NCBI GenBank assembly: GCA_913020155.1
Contig: CAJWBA010000001.1
Span: 1 to 64,000, forward strand
Source of the DNA: an uncultured Flavobacteriales bacterium
GTDB lineage: Bacteria > Bacteroidota > Bacteroidia > Flavobacteriales > Flavobacteriaceae
Direction: 5' to 3'
DNA length: 64,000 nucleotides
Within the stretch, counting starts at the first letter, position 1, and the number at the start of each line of letters is the position of its first letter. The notes below the pieces were generated by a model. It did no database searches. It saw only the letters and a program-made list of their open reading frames with translations, and was not told where the DNA came from. A program made the position numbers and the translations under genes. Positions 35,753-44,328 of this stretch are shown piece after piece.

Positions 35753-36739
35753 ATGAAAAGAAGAAATTTTATCACCAAAAGTGTATTTACAGGATTAGGA
35801 TTAAGTGCAGTTGGTGCAAATGCGTTCAATAATCTAAACCTCGTTTCAAATCCATTGGGATCAGGGTTGATCACCAATCCTTTTTTTAAATTATCTCTGG
35901 CACAATGGTCTTTGAACAAAGCCATTCGCTACAAAGGAATGAATCCATATGACTTTGCGGCTAAAGCAAAAGAATATGGTTTTGAGGGACTGGAGTATGT
36001 AAGTCAACTTTACACAGACGTTACAAAATCAAAAAATCAAGCTGCTGCCCTCATCAAGTTTATTGAAAAAAACAATAAAATTGCGGCAAAGCATGATGTT
36101 GAAAATCTTTTAATTATGATTGACGGAGAAGGAGATCTTTCAGTTGCTTCTGCTTCTGAACGTAAAAAGGGAGTAGAAAATCATTACAAATGGGTAGAAA
36201 CTGCGGCAGCCTTAGGTTGTCATTCCTTACGAATCAACCTTTTTGGTGTAACTGATCGAGATGCTTGGGTAGAAAATTCTTCTGAAAGCTTAACAGCTCT
36301 TGGAAATTATGCTGCAAAATACAATATCAATATTATCGTTGAAAACCACGGGTATTTATCTTCCGATGCTGGACTTCTAATGCAAGTTCTCAACAATGTA
36401 AACCTTCCAAACTGTGGTTCACTCCCCGACTTTGGAAATTTTTGTTTGGAACGAGAAGGAGGAGCCCGCTGGGATGCCAAATGCGTCAAAGAATACGATC
36501 GATATCAAGGGGTAAAAGAATTGATGCCACGAGCCTTTGCGGTAAGTGCAAAATCCCATGATTTTGACGCAGAAGGAAAGGAAATTTACACCGACTACAA
36601 ACGAATGCTTCAACTCGTCAAAAATGCGAACTTTAATGGCTATATTGGGGTTGAATATGAAGGTAATGTTTTGAGTGAAGAAGAAGGGATTATCGCTACA
36701 AGAGACTTGTTGATCAAAACTGCTCAAGAATTAAGTTAA
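35753..36739 (+). CDS. Exported sugar phosphate isomerase/epimerase-like TIM barrel
   Basis: This 328-residue protein has a Tat-like signal (MKRRNFITKSVFTGLGLSAV) and a xylose-isomerase-like TIM barrel. Metal ligands are suggested by IIVENHGYL, CGSLPDFGNFCLE and VEYEGN. The cysteine-bearing CGSLPDFGNFC loop is common in this group. It is divergent from the GMC gene with a 249-bp intergenic region that should hold both promoters; I see no clear TAnnTTTG pair in it. The next gene, 14 nt downstream, encodes an MFS permease, so the two belong to a catabolic operon. Confidence 0.87.
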   Translation: MKRRNFITKSVFTGLGLSAVGANAFNNLNLVSNPLGSGLITNPFFKLSLAQWSLNKAIRYKGMNPYDFAAKAKEYGFEGLEYVSQLYTDVTKSKNQAAALIKFIEKNNKIAAKHDVENLLIMIDGEGDLSVASASERKKGVENHYKWVETAAALGCHSLRINLFGVTDRDAWVENSSESLTALGNYAAKYNINIIVENHGYLSSDAGLLMQVLNNVNLPNCGSLPDFGNFCLEREGGARWDAKCVKEYDRYQGVKELMPRAFAVSAKSHDFDAEGKEIYTDYKRMLQLVKNANFNGYIGVEYEGNVLSEEEGIIATRDLLIKTAQELS

Positions 36740-36753
36740 CAAAATTCAAATTT

Positions 36754-37986
36754 ATGAGAATTAAAACAAAATTTCAACTATCTCTTATGATGTTCCTCCA
36801 ATTTTTTATTTGGGGAGGGTGGTTCGTAACCCTTGGAACTTTTTTGGGAAATAATTTAGGAGCTACAGGAGCTGAAACTGGAATGGCTTTTTCAACACAA
36901 TCCTGGGGCGCAATAATTGCTCCTTTTTTTATAGGTTTAATTGCAGATCGATATTTTAATGCTGAAAAGATACTAGGAACTTTACACCTAATAGGTGCTG
37001 TCCTGATGTACTTTATGTCACAAGCTACTTCATTTGAGGCTTTCTATCCATTAGTATTTGGGTATATGGTTGCCTACATGCCTACCCTTGCTTTGGTTAA
37101 TTCAGTATCCTTTTTTCAAATGAAAGACCCAGCAAAAGAATTTTCATTCATTCGAGTTTTTGGAACCATTGGATGGATTGTTGCTGGATTGGTTATCAGT
37201 TTCGTATTCCATTGGGACTCTACAGAAGCTATTGGCGCAGGTGCTTTGAGCAATACCTTCACGATGGTTGCAATTGCTTCCTTGATTTTGGGAGTGATTA
37301 GTTTTACACTTCCAAAAACACCTCCCTCCACACCCGATGGAAGTGGAGTAAATATTTCAGATATCTTGGGATTAGATGCCCTAAAACTTCTTAAAGATCG
37401 TAACTTTTTGATGTTTTTTATTACCTCTATTCTGATCTGTATTCCTCTGGCTTTTTACTACCAACAAGCCAATCCTTTCTTGGTTGAATTGGGTATGGAA
37501 AATCCTACTGGAAAAATGACCTTAGGTCAAGTAAGTGAGGTACTCTTCATGCTTTTACTTCCTTTTATCTTTAAAAAATTTGGGTTCAAAAAAACACTAC
37601 TCATAGGGATGTTAGCTTGGGCTGTCCGATACAGCTTATTCGCTTATGGAAACGCAGGAGAACTTTCTTTCATGTTGATTATTGGAATAGCCTTGCACGG
37701 GATTTGTTACGACTTTTTCTTTGTGTCTGGACAAATTTACACAGACTCCAAAGCAGGTGAAAAAATAAAAAGTGCAGCACAAGGACTGATTACCCTAGCG
37801 ACTTATGGTGTTGGAATGTTAATTGGATTTTGGGTTGCTGGAAAAATATCAGATCAATACATTTTTGCCGACGGAATGCACGATTGGGAAATAATTTGGA
37901 TGCTTCCTGCGATATTTGCTGTTGGAGTTATGTTGCTGTTTATGCTAATATTTAAAAATGAGGTTATTGAACTTAAAGAAGAATAA
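36754..37986 (+). CDS. MFS permease, nucleoside/H+ symporter type
   Basis: This 410-residue twelve-helix transporter starts IKTKFQLSLMMFLQFFIWGG and contains GLIADRYFNAEKILG, both typical of the NupG/XapB nucleoside-proton symporter family in Bacteroidota. In sugar loci such genes are often annotated as nucleoside permeases though they may take up sugars or keto-sugars. The placement between two TIM-barrel and oxidoreductase genes supports a role in importing the locus substrate. The next gene starts 2 nt after its stop, suggesting translational coupling. Confidence 0.88.
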   Translation: MRIKTKFQLSLMMFLQFFIWGGWFVTLGTFLGNNLGATGAETGMAFSTQSWGAIIAPFFIGLIADRYFNAEKILGTLHLIGAVLMYFMSQATSFEAFYPLVFGYMVAYMPTLALVNSVSFFQMKDPAKEFSFIRVFGTIGWIVAGLVISFVFHWDSTEAIGAGALSNTFTMVAIASLILGVISFTLPKTPPSTPDGSGVNISDILGLDALKLLKDRNFLMFFITSILICIPLAFYYQQANPFLVELGMENPTGKMTLGQVSEVLFMLLLPFIFKKFGFKKTLLIGMLAWAVRYSLFAYGNAGELSFMLIIGIALHGICYDFFFVSGQIYTDSKAGEKIKSAAQGLITLATYGVGMLIGFWVAGKISDQYIFADGMHDWEIIWMLPAIFAVGVMLLFMLIFKNEVIELKEE

Positions 37987-37988
37987 AA

Positions 37989-39122
37989 TTGAGAAATAAA
38001 ATACGTTTAGGAATTTTAGGAGGGGGCGGGGACTCCCTTATAGGAGTTGTACATCGAATTGCTTCGAACATGTTTGATCGCTTCCAATTGGTAGGAGGAT
38101 GTTTCAATCCAAACCCAAAAGAAAACAATGCATTTGCAAAACACATAGGAGTTCCGCTGAATCGAACTTATGATAGTTTTGACATCCTCATCGAAGAAGA
38201 ACTAAAGCTTCCTGTTGAGCAACGCATGGAAGTAATTTCAGTCTTGACTCCAAATTTTTTGCATTTCCCAATGGCAAAAAAACTTTTGGAAAACGACTTT
38301 AATGTCATTTGTGAAAAACCGCTGACTACAACCTATATAGAGGCACTAGAGCTAGAGGCTCTACAAAAAGAAAAACAAACTGTTTTTGCCGTAACCTACA
38401 CTTACACTGGATATCCAATGGTTCGCCAGATGAAAGACATGATTCGAAGAGGGGTATTGGGTCCTGTTCAAAAAGTAGACCTCCAATATTACCAAGGGTG
38501 GATCAACCCAATAATTCACGATCTCGAAGAACGAGCTAAGGTATGGCGTTTGGATCCAAAAAAAGGAGGAGCCAGTTGTTGTATTGGGGACATCGGTACA
38601 CATGCTTTTGATATGCTCGAATACGTAACTGGAATGGAAGTAAAACAACTTCTCGCAGATTTAAATACGCTTTATGGTAATAATCCTCTGGATGTCGATG
38701 GAACCGTTTTGGTGAGAATGTCAGAGTATTGTAAAGGGGTTATTCGAGCAAGTCAAATTGCTACGGCTGAGGAAAACAATTTTAGCGTTCAAATTTATGG
38801 AAGCAAAGGAAGTTTGAAATGGGAACAAGAAAATCCAAATAGACTTATCTATTTAACAGAGGATAAACCTATGCAAGTTTTAAAACCCGGTCACGGCTAC
38901 CTCTCAGAATTTGCAAAAGAAAGCAGTAAAATTCCACCCGGTCATCCGGAAGGTTTTTTTGATTCTATGGGGAATATTTACAACGGTGTTGCCAAAGCTT
39001 TACGAAACGAAAAACATGATGAAGGAGCCTACCCAACAATACATGCAGGGGTTCGTGGAATGCTCTTCATAGAAAAAGTATTAGAGTCCCATTCAAAGGA
39101 TAATACATGGGTAAATTTATAA
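37989..39122 (+). CDS. Gfo/Idh/MocA-family oxidoreductase
   Basis: This 377-residue NAD(P)-dependent sugar oxidoreductase begins with KIRLGILGGGGDSLIG, the Rossmann fold, and has ICEKPLTTTYIEA, the EKP motif of the family, near residue 110. The C-terminal domain includes GGASCCIGDIGTHAFDMLEY. The start is a TTG at 37989: no in-frame ATG occurs before the Rossmann motif, and the stop of the upstream gene is only 2 nt away. The enzyme may reduce or oxidise a 3-keto sugar. It continues the catabolic operon. Confidence 0.9.
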   Translation: MRNKIRLGILGGGGDSLIGVVHRIASNMFDRFQLVGGCFNPNPKENNAFAKHIGVPLNRTYDSFDILIEEELKLPVEQRMEVISVLTPNFLHFPMAKKLLENDFNVICEKPLTTTYIEALELEALQKEKQTVFAVTYTYTGYPMVRQMKDMIRRGVLGPVQKVDLQYYQGWINPIIHDLEERAKVWRLDPKKGGASCCIGDIGTHAFDMLEYVTGMEVKQLLADLNTLYGNNPLDVDGTVLVRMSEYCKGVIRASQIATAEENNFSVQIYGSKGSLKWEQENPNRLIYLTEDKPMQVLKPGHGYLSEFAKESSKIPPGHPEGFFDSMGNIYNGVAKALRNEKHDEGAYPTIHAGVRGMLFIEKVLESHSKDNTWVNL

Positions 39123-39133
39123 AATACTAATTC

Positions 39134-40186
39134 ATGAAAACAGTTAAAGGACCTGCTATCTTTTTAGCACAATTTGTAGACCAAGAAGCACCTTTTAACT
39201 CCCTGGATGGGATGTGCAAATGGGCTGCAAACTTAGGATACAAAGGAATACAAATCCCAACATGGGAAACCTTTCTGATAGACTTAGACAAAGCTGCCGA
39301 GAGTCAAACATACTGTGATGAACTCAAAGGAAAAGTCAATTCATATGGACTAGAGATTACCGAACTTTCAACCCACTTACAAGGACAATTAGTTGCTGTT
39401 CACTCGGCCTATGACCTGATGTTCGACAACTTTGCACCGGATGATTTTAAAAATAACCCAAAAGCAAGAACGCAATGGGCTGTAGAAACTGTAAAAAAAG
39501 CAGCCATTGCAAGTCGCCGACTAGGACTCGATGTATCAGCTACTTTTTCAGGCTCACTTCTTTGGCACACCTGGCATCCATGGCCTCAAAGACCAAAAGG
39601 TTTAGTTGAAATGGGGTTTGAAGAACTCGCAAAGCGATGGTTACCCATCTTGGACGTGTACGAAGAAAATGGGGTCGATTTATGTTACGAAATTCACCCG
39701 GGTGAAGATCTACACGATGGGGTTACTTTTGAACGCTTTTTAGAAGCTACTGGAAATCATAAAAGAATAAATATCCTTTACGACCCAAGCCATTTTGTAT
39801 TACAACAGCTCGATTACATAACTTACATCGACCATTACCATGAATTTATAAAATCCTTCCACGTTAAAGATTCAGAATTTAAACCCAACGGTAAAAAAGG
39901 TGCTTTTGGTGGTTATGGGGATTGGATTGATAGGGCTGGAAGGTATCGCTCTCCTGGAGATGGACAAATCGATTTTAAAACCATATTTTCAAAACTTACA
40001 GAATACGGCTGCGATGTTTGGGCGGTAATGGAATGGGAATGTTGTATCAAAAGCCCAGAGCAAGGAGCTCGTGAAGGAGCGCCTTTTATAAAAAACCACA
40101 TCATTGAAGCTACCCAAAAAGTTTTTGATGACTTTACAGGAGGGTCCACAGATCCGGAATTTCTTAAAAAAATACTTAATCTTTAA
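39134..40186 (+). CDS. Cytosolic sugar phosphate isomerase/epimerase-like TIM barrel
   Basis: This 350-residue protein has no signal peptide and is a xylose-isomerase-like TIM barrel. Likely metal ligands are in VDLCYEIHPGED, INILYDPSHFVLQ, FHVKDSE and AVMEWECC. Family members in keto-sugar operons isomerise or epimerise 3-keto sugars, though the step is not shown by sequence alone. It starts 11 nt after the Gfo/Idh gene and ends 9 nt before the DUF1080 gene. Confidence 0.9.
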   Translation: MKTVKGPAIFLAQFVDQEAPFNSLDGMCKWAANLGYKGIQIPTWETFLIDLDKAAESQTYCDELKGKVNSYGLEITELSTHLQGQLVAVHSAYDLMFDNFAPDDFKNNPKARTQWAVETVKKAAIASRRLGLDVSATFSGSLLWHTWHPWPQRPKGLVEMGFEELAKRWLPILDVYEENGVDLCYEIHPGEDLHDGVTFERFLEATGNHKRINILYDPSHFVLQQLDYITYIDHYHEFIKSFHVKDSEFKPNGKKGAFGGYGDWIDRAGRYRSPGDGQIDFKTIFSKLTEYGCDVWAVMEWECCIKSPEQGAREGAPFIKNHIIEATQKVFDDFTGGSTDPEFLKKILNL

Positions 40187-40195
40187 TCTAAATCT

Positions 40196-40969
40196 ATGAA
40201 AAATTTAGTCCCTGTCCTTTGTCTTTCTTTAGGGCTAATTTCTTGTCAAGCTAACCCCAAAAAAAGGAAAAATATTGAACCACAAAAAATACAAACTGTA
40301 AAAGTCACTAAAGAATGGACTTCGCTATTTGATGGGAAAACCCTGAACAGTTGGCATCAATACAATGGAGAAGGAGTTGGTAAACAGTGGACTGTTGAGG
40401 AAAGTACAATGGTCTTTAATCCAGAAGAAAATAGGAATTATGGTGAAGGAGGTAGAAACATCGTCACCGATAAGGAATACACTAATTTTGTTTTATCGAT
40501 TGAATGGAAGATATCGGAAGGTGGCAATAGCGGTATTTTTTGGGGGATTAGAGAGAGCAAGGAGTTTGGGGAACCCTATTTAACTGGTCCTGAAATCCAA
40601 ATACTCGATAATGATCGACATCCTGATGCACTAGAAAATCCAAAATACCATCAAACTGGGGCACTTTATGATATGGTTCAACCCACATCAGATGTATGTA
40701 ATCCGGCTGGGGAATGGAATCATATTGTGTTGACGATAAATCATAACACTAACAAAGGGAGTGTAGTATTGAATGAGATAGAAATTGTTGCTTTTGCATT
40801 ACACGGACCTGAATGGGATTCTCTTGTTAAAGCATCTAAATTTGGTAATAAAAAAGCTTCAAACTATTTAGAGGCTCCAAAGTTTGGGACATTTCGAACT
40901 GGTAAAATTGGTTTGCAAGATCATGGAGATCAAGTTTATTTCCGAAATATAAAAATTAAAGAATTGTAG
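40196..40969 (+). CDS. DUF1080 lipoprotein (3-keto-glycoside hydrolase-like)
   Basis: This 257-residue lipoprotein has signal MKNLVPVLCLSLGLISC and one DUF1080 (3-keto-disaccharide hydrolase) jelly-roll domain. Typical blocks are WTSLFDGKTLNSWHQ, FVLSIEWKISEGGNSGIFWG and IQILDNDRHPD, ending in GLQDHGDQVYFRNIKIKEL. Family members cleave glycosides whose sugar has been oxidised at C3, which fits the GMC dehydrogenase in this locus. It ends the operon of five genes that starts at 35753. Confidence 0.9.
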   Translation: MKNLVPVLCLSLGLISCQANPKKRKNIEPQKIQTVKVTKEWTSLFDGKTLNSWHQYNGEGVGKQWTVEESTMVFNPEENRNYGEGGRNIVTDKEYTNFVLSIEWKISEGGNSGIFWGIRESKEFGEPYLTGPEIQILDNDRHPDALENPKYHQTGALYDMVQPTSDVCNPAGEWNHIVLTINHNTNKGSVVLNEIEIVAFALHGPEWDSLVKASKFGNKKASNYLEAPKFGTFRTGKIGLQDHGDQVYFRNIKIKEL

Positions 40970-40976
40970 CAACTGT

Positions 40977-41837
40977 ATGATTACATCAATGACCGGGTTT
41001 GGGAAAAGTGAAACTTCTATTTTAAATAAAAAAATTACGGTTGAAATCAGAACCCTCAACAGTAAAAATATTGATTTAAATATTAGATTCCCTAATGTCT
41101 TTAAAGGATTAGAGCCTCAACTAAGAGGTTTTGTCAGTGATCAATTGAATCGAGGAAAAATAGATGTTTCTGTTTACATAGAAACCGATGATGGTAGTTC
41201 CAATACTTCAAGCCTAAACAAAGTGGTTGTAGATAATTACATTGATCAGTTAAATCAAATTTATCAGGGTGATCGTATGGAGCTTCTCAAGATGGCAGTT
41301 CGTTTGCCAGATGCACTAAAAACAGAAAAAGAAGATTTAAAAAAAGAGGAAAAAGAAGCACTCCTTAGTGTTTTTTCACAAGCACTTTTACAAGTAAATG
41401 ATTACAGAAAAAATGAAGGAGCTGCAATGGAAAAGGATTTCGATCAACGTTTAGGAGTATTGGAAAAACTGCTAAAAGAAGTTATCAAAATTGATCCTGA
41501 GCGTAAAGTGAAAGTGAAATTAAAACTTCGAAACTCAATAGAGCAATTGAATGTAGAGATCGATCAAAACCGACTGGAGCAAGAATTGATTTATTACCTT
41601 GAAAAATATGATATTACTGAAGAAAAAGTTCGGTTAGACAATCATCTTTCATACTTCAAAGAAATTATGAATCAAGATGAACCCAATGGGAAAAAACTTG
41701 GCTTTATTTCACAGGAAATTGGACGTGAAGTCAATACCATTGGATCGAAAGCAAATCATTCTGGACTCCAAAAAATTGTAGTTCAAATGAAAGATGAACT
41801 CGAAAAAATAAAGGAACAGCTTCTCAACGTACTCTAA
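40977..41837 (+). CDS. yicC: YicC/YloC-family endoribonuclease
   Basis: This 286-residue protein begins MITSMTGFGKSE, the family hallmark, and ends in the conserved EIGREVNTIGSKANHSGLQ plus KDELEKIKEQ(L)LNVL block. YicC family proteins are endoribonucleases affecting sRNA stability in enterobacteria. The gene starts 7 nt after the DUF1080 gene, but its content links it to gmk, which follows directly: the yicC stop is immediately followed by the gmk ATG with no gap, the usual pairing. Confidence 0.93.
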   Translation: MITSMTGFGKSETSILNKKITVEIRTLNSKNIDLNIRFPNVFKGLEPQLRGFVSDQLNRGKIDVSVYIETDDGSSNTSSLNKVVVDNYIDQLNQIYQGDRMELLKMAVRLPDALKTEKEDLKKEEKEALLSVFSQALLQVNDYRKNEGAAMEKDFDQRLGVLEKLLKEVIKIDPERKVKVKLKLRNSIEQLNVEIDQNRLEQELIYYLEKYDITEEKVRLDNHLSYFKEIMNQDEPNGKKLGFISQEIGREVNTIGSKANHSGLQKIVVQMKDELEKIKEQLLNVL

Positions 41838-42407
41838 ATGAAAGAAGGTAAGTTATTTGTCTTTTCTGCACCTTCCGGCTCCGGTAAAACAACTCTTGTA
41901 AAGCACCTTCTTTCTGAAAATTTACCCTTAGGGTTTTCTATTTCTGCTACTTCTCGAAAACCTCGTGGTAAAGAAAAAGATGGTGTTGACTATCATTTTC
42001 TATCTTCATCTGATTTTCAAAATAAGATCAAAGAAAACGCCTTTGTTGAGTATGAAGAAGTTTACAATGGAGTTTTTTATGGAACTCTAAAATTAGAGTT
42101 AGAACGCTTATGGGCTCAGGGGAAACATGTCCTTTTTGATATTGATGTAAAAGGTGGTGTAAACATTAAAGAACAATACCCTCAAAACACTTTAGCGTTA
42201 TTTATTCAACCACCCTCAAAAAAAATATTAGAAGAACGTCTGCGAAGAAGAAGTACAGAAAGTGAAAAAAACATTCAAATGAGATTGGCAAGGACAGAAC
42301 AAGAAATGAGCTTTGCAGTTCATTTTGATTCTGTTATCATAAATGATGACCTTGAAACAGCCAAAAAAGAGGTAGTTAGTCAAGTTCGAGAGTTTATCGA
42401 TTCATAG
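41838..42407 (+). CDS. gmk: Guanylate kinase
   Basis: This 189-residue kinase converts GMP to GDP. The P-loop reads SAPSGSGKTT at about residues 10-19, and the GMP-binding SATSRKPRGKEKDGVDYHFL and the lid region EERLRRRSTESE follow. Length is normal. It starts directly after the yicC stop. nadD lies 21 nt downstream, and a TATCTTTG promoter-like box occupies that gap. Confidence 0.96.
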   Translation: MKEGKLFVFSAPSGSGKTTLVKHLLSENLPLGFSISATSRKPRGKEKDGVDYHFLSSSDFQNKIKENAFVEYEEVYNGVFYGTLKLELERLWAQGKHVLFDIDVKGGVNIKEQYPQNTLALFIQPPSKKILEERLRRRSTESEKNIQMRLARTEQEMSFAVHFDSVIINDDLETAKKEVVSQVREFIDS

Positions 42408-42416
42408 CCAAATCAC

Positions 42417-42424
42417 TATCTTTG
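42417..42424 (+). promoter_or_regulatory. Candidate -7 promoter box of nadD
   Basis: The sequence TATCTTTG, a full TAnnTTTG match, sits in the 21-nt gap between gmk and nadD and ends 4 nt (TAGT) before the nadD ATG at 42429. Initiation about five bases downstream of the box would give a leaderless nadD mRNA. The -33 region holds only a weak TTT at 42393-42395. Confidence 0.5.
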
Positions 42425-42428
42425 TAGT

Positions 42429-43010
42429 ATGAAAAAAATTGGGCTCTATTTTGGTACCTTCAACCCGATTCACATTGGTCATCTTATTCTGGCGAATCAT
42501 TTCGCAGAAACAACTGATTTGGATGAAATTTGGATGGTTATTACTACCCAAAATCCATTCAAAAAAAAAGATTCAATCTTAGACAACCACCACCGTTTGG
42601 AATTAGCGTACAAAGCCACTTTCGATTATCCAAAACTAAAACCTTCAAATGTTGAATTTGGACTTCCTACTCCCAACTACACCATAAATTCATTGGTTCA
42701 TTTAGTCGAAAAACATCCAGAGCATCAATTTGCTCTCCTTATGGGAGAAGATAATTTAGTTGGTTTCCCAAAATGGAAAAATTATGAATTAATCATAGAA
42801 CATCATGAGCTTTATGTTTACCCCAGAAAAACAAATCGAGTAATTCCAGAGCAATTCAAAAACCATCCAAAGATAAATCTAATAGACGCACCCCAAATAG
42901 AATTGTCATCATCTGCTATTCGAAAAGCAATCAAGAAAGAGCAAAATGTTCGTCCCTTACTCCCACCTGAAAGCTGGATTTACTTAGATGAAATGAATTT
43001 TTACAAATAA
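42429..43010 (+). CDS. nadD: Nicotinate-nucleotide adenylyltransferase
   Basis: This 193-residue enzyme adenylates nicotinate mononucleotide in NAD synthesis. Motifs are GLYFGTFNPIHIGHLIL (nucleotidyltransferase HxGH) and the late ELSSSAIRKAIKKE that corresponds to ISSTxxR. The length is normal. It follows gmk but has its own -7 box in the gap. Convergent with a glycosyltransferase gene; the stops are 7 nt apart. Confidence 0.95.
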   Translation: MKKIGLYFGTFNPIHIGHLILANHFAETTDLDEIWMVITTQNPFKKKDSILDNHHRLELAYKATFDYPKLKPSNVEFGLPTPNYTINSLVHLVEKHPEHQFALLMGEDNLVGFPKWKNYELIIEHHELYVYPRKTNRVIPEQFKNHPKINLIDAPQIELSSSAIRKAIKKEQNVRPLLPPESWIYLDEMNFYK

Positions 43011-43017
43011 GATTATT

Positions 43018-44301
43018 TCAGTTAAAGCATTTATTGATCAATTCCTTCGTGAGACTTTCCCTACTCCACTTCTCAATTTCTGGAAATATGTTTAGAAGTG
43101 TTCCCTCATGCTTAACTATTTGAGAAATAAAAGAAAATATACCATCCAAATCATTTGAATCCAACATAACAGCACAACTCCCTTTATAAATAAATTTTGC
43201 TGCTTCAGAGTTTGGATCTCCCAAAGAAAGTATGGGTCTTTGTGATGCTATGTATTCTAATAACTTCCCCGATATCATCTGCATATTGGTACCATCGAAG
43301 ATAAAGTTTAACAACAGATGTGCACTTTTCATTATTGCTACTGCTGCTGCGTGATCCAGATAACCGTAATAAATAATTTCCACATTTGGTAAACCAATGC
43401 GAATCTCCTCTATTATTCTTTCAGAAATATTTCCTGCAAGAGAGAAACGAATAGGTCGATCTCCATTGAGTTTTTGTAATGCTTTCATTATTGATGGATA
43501 AGCTTGTTGCTGGGTTAACAAACCTGTGTAGACCAGATGAAAAACATCTTCTGGCGGATAAGCTTTTGAGCTGGCCATTAGCTCGGAATCAAAACCGTTG
43601 GGTATGGCAAAAAATTTTTGGTCTGGTGCTTTTCGTTTTAACCTTTGATGCAAGTCTCCCGCTAGAGTCGTGATAACTCCATTAGCCTTTTGAAGAACAT
43701 TTTTTTCTAATTGGGCATCTTTGGCTTCACTGCTTTGAGACCGTTGCATTTGTTTGTTGTAAAAAACATCCGTCCAAGGGTCTCGAAAATCTACCCACCA
43801 ATTTATCTCAAATTGGTTACTGAGTTCTAATCCTATCAAATGGGTAGAATGTGGAGGACCTGTGGTTATTAGGTGAGTTATTTTTTCTTCTATCAATATT
43901 TTTTGTGCAGCTTTAATCGCAAAGGAAACCCAGCCTTTTCGGGCATCAGGAATAAAGAAATTACCTCGGACATAGGCGGCTAATCTTCCGAAAAAACTCT
44001 TTGTAGCTAATTCTCCCTGGGGGATTCCTTGATGACTACTTCCAGAACTTAGCCAAGAATACAAACGCAACGGTTCACGAGTACTGGTCTTAATAACTCT
44101 AATATTCTTAACTTCTTCCAACAGGCTAAAGTCAATTACAGGATAAGATGCTTGCTTTTCATCTACGGTAATAACAATGGGTTCCCAACCCAAGCGCTTC
44201 AAATATTTAGCAAAATACATCCATCGTTGAACGCCCGAACCACCTGAGGGTGGCCAATAATAGCTTAAAATCAAAATTTTCTTCTGGATACCCAAATTCA
44301 A
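43018..44301 (-). CDS. Glycosyltransferase, GT4-like
   Basis: This 427-residue glycosyltransferase has the two-domain GT-B fold. The N-terminal half starts KKILILSYYWPPSGGSGVQR, an acceptor-domain motif, and the C-terminal half contains LVYTGLLTQQQAYPSIMKAL and MISGKLLEYIASQRPILSL, with the GT4-type donor-site region. It probably adds a sugar to a cell-surface polysaccharide or glycolipid. No other glycan genes surround it, so acceptor and linkage are unknown. It is isolated, followed upstream only by a lipoprotein pseudogene. Confidence 0.87.
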   Translation of the reverse strand: MNLGIQKKILILSYYWPPSGGSGVQRWMYFAKYLKRLGWEPIVITVDEKQASYPVIDFSLLEEVKNIRVIKTSTREPLRLYSWLSSGSSHQGIPQGELATKSFFGRLAAYVRGNFFIPDARKGWVSFAIKAAQKILIEEKITHLITTGPPHSTHLIGLELSNQFEINWWVDFRDPWTDVFYNKQMQRSQSSEAKDAQLEKNVLQKANGVITTLAGDLHQRLKRKAPDQKFFAIPNGFDSELMASSKAYPPEDVFHLVYTGLLTQQQAYPSIMKALQKLNGDRPIRFSLAGNISERIIEEIRIGLPNVEIIYYGYLDHAAAVAIMKSAHLLLNFIFDGTNMQMISGKLLEYIASQRPILSLGDPNSEAAKFIYKGSCAVMLDSNDLDGIFSFISQIVKHEGTLLNIFPEIEKWSRESLTKELINKCFN

Positions 44302-44328
44302 CTTTTATTGAACAAGATACTAAATCTT

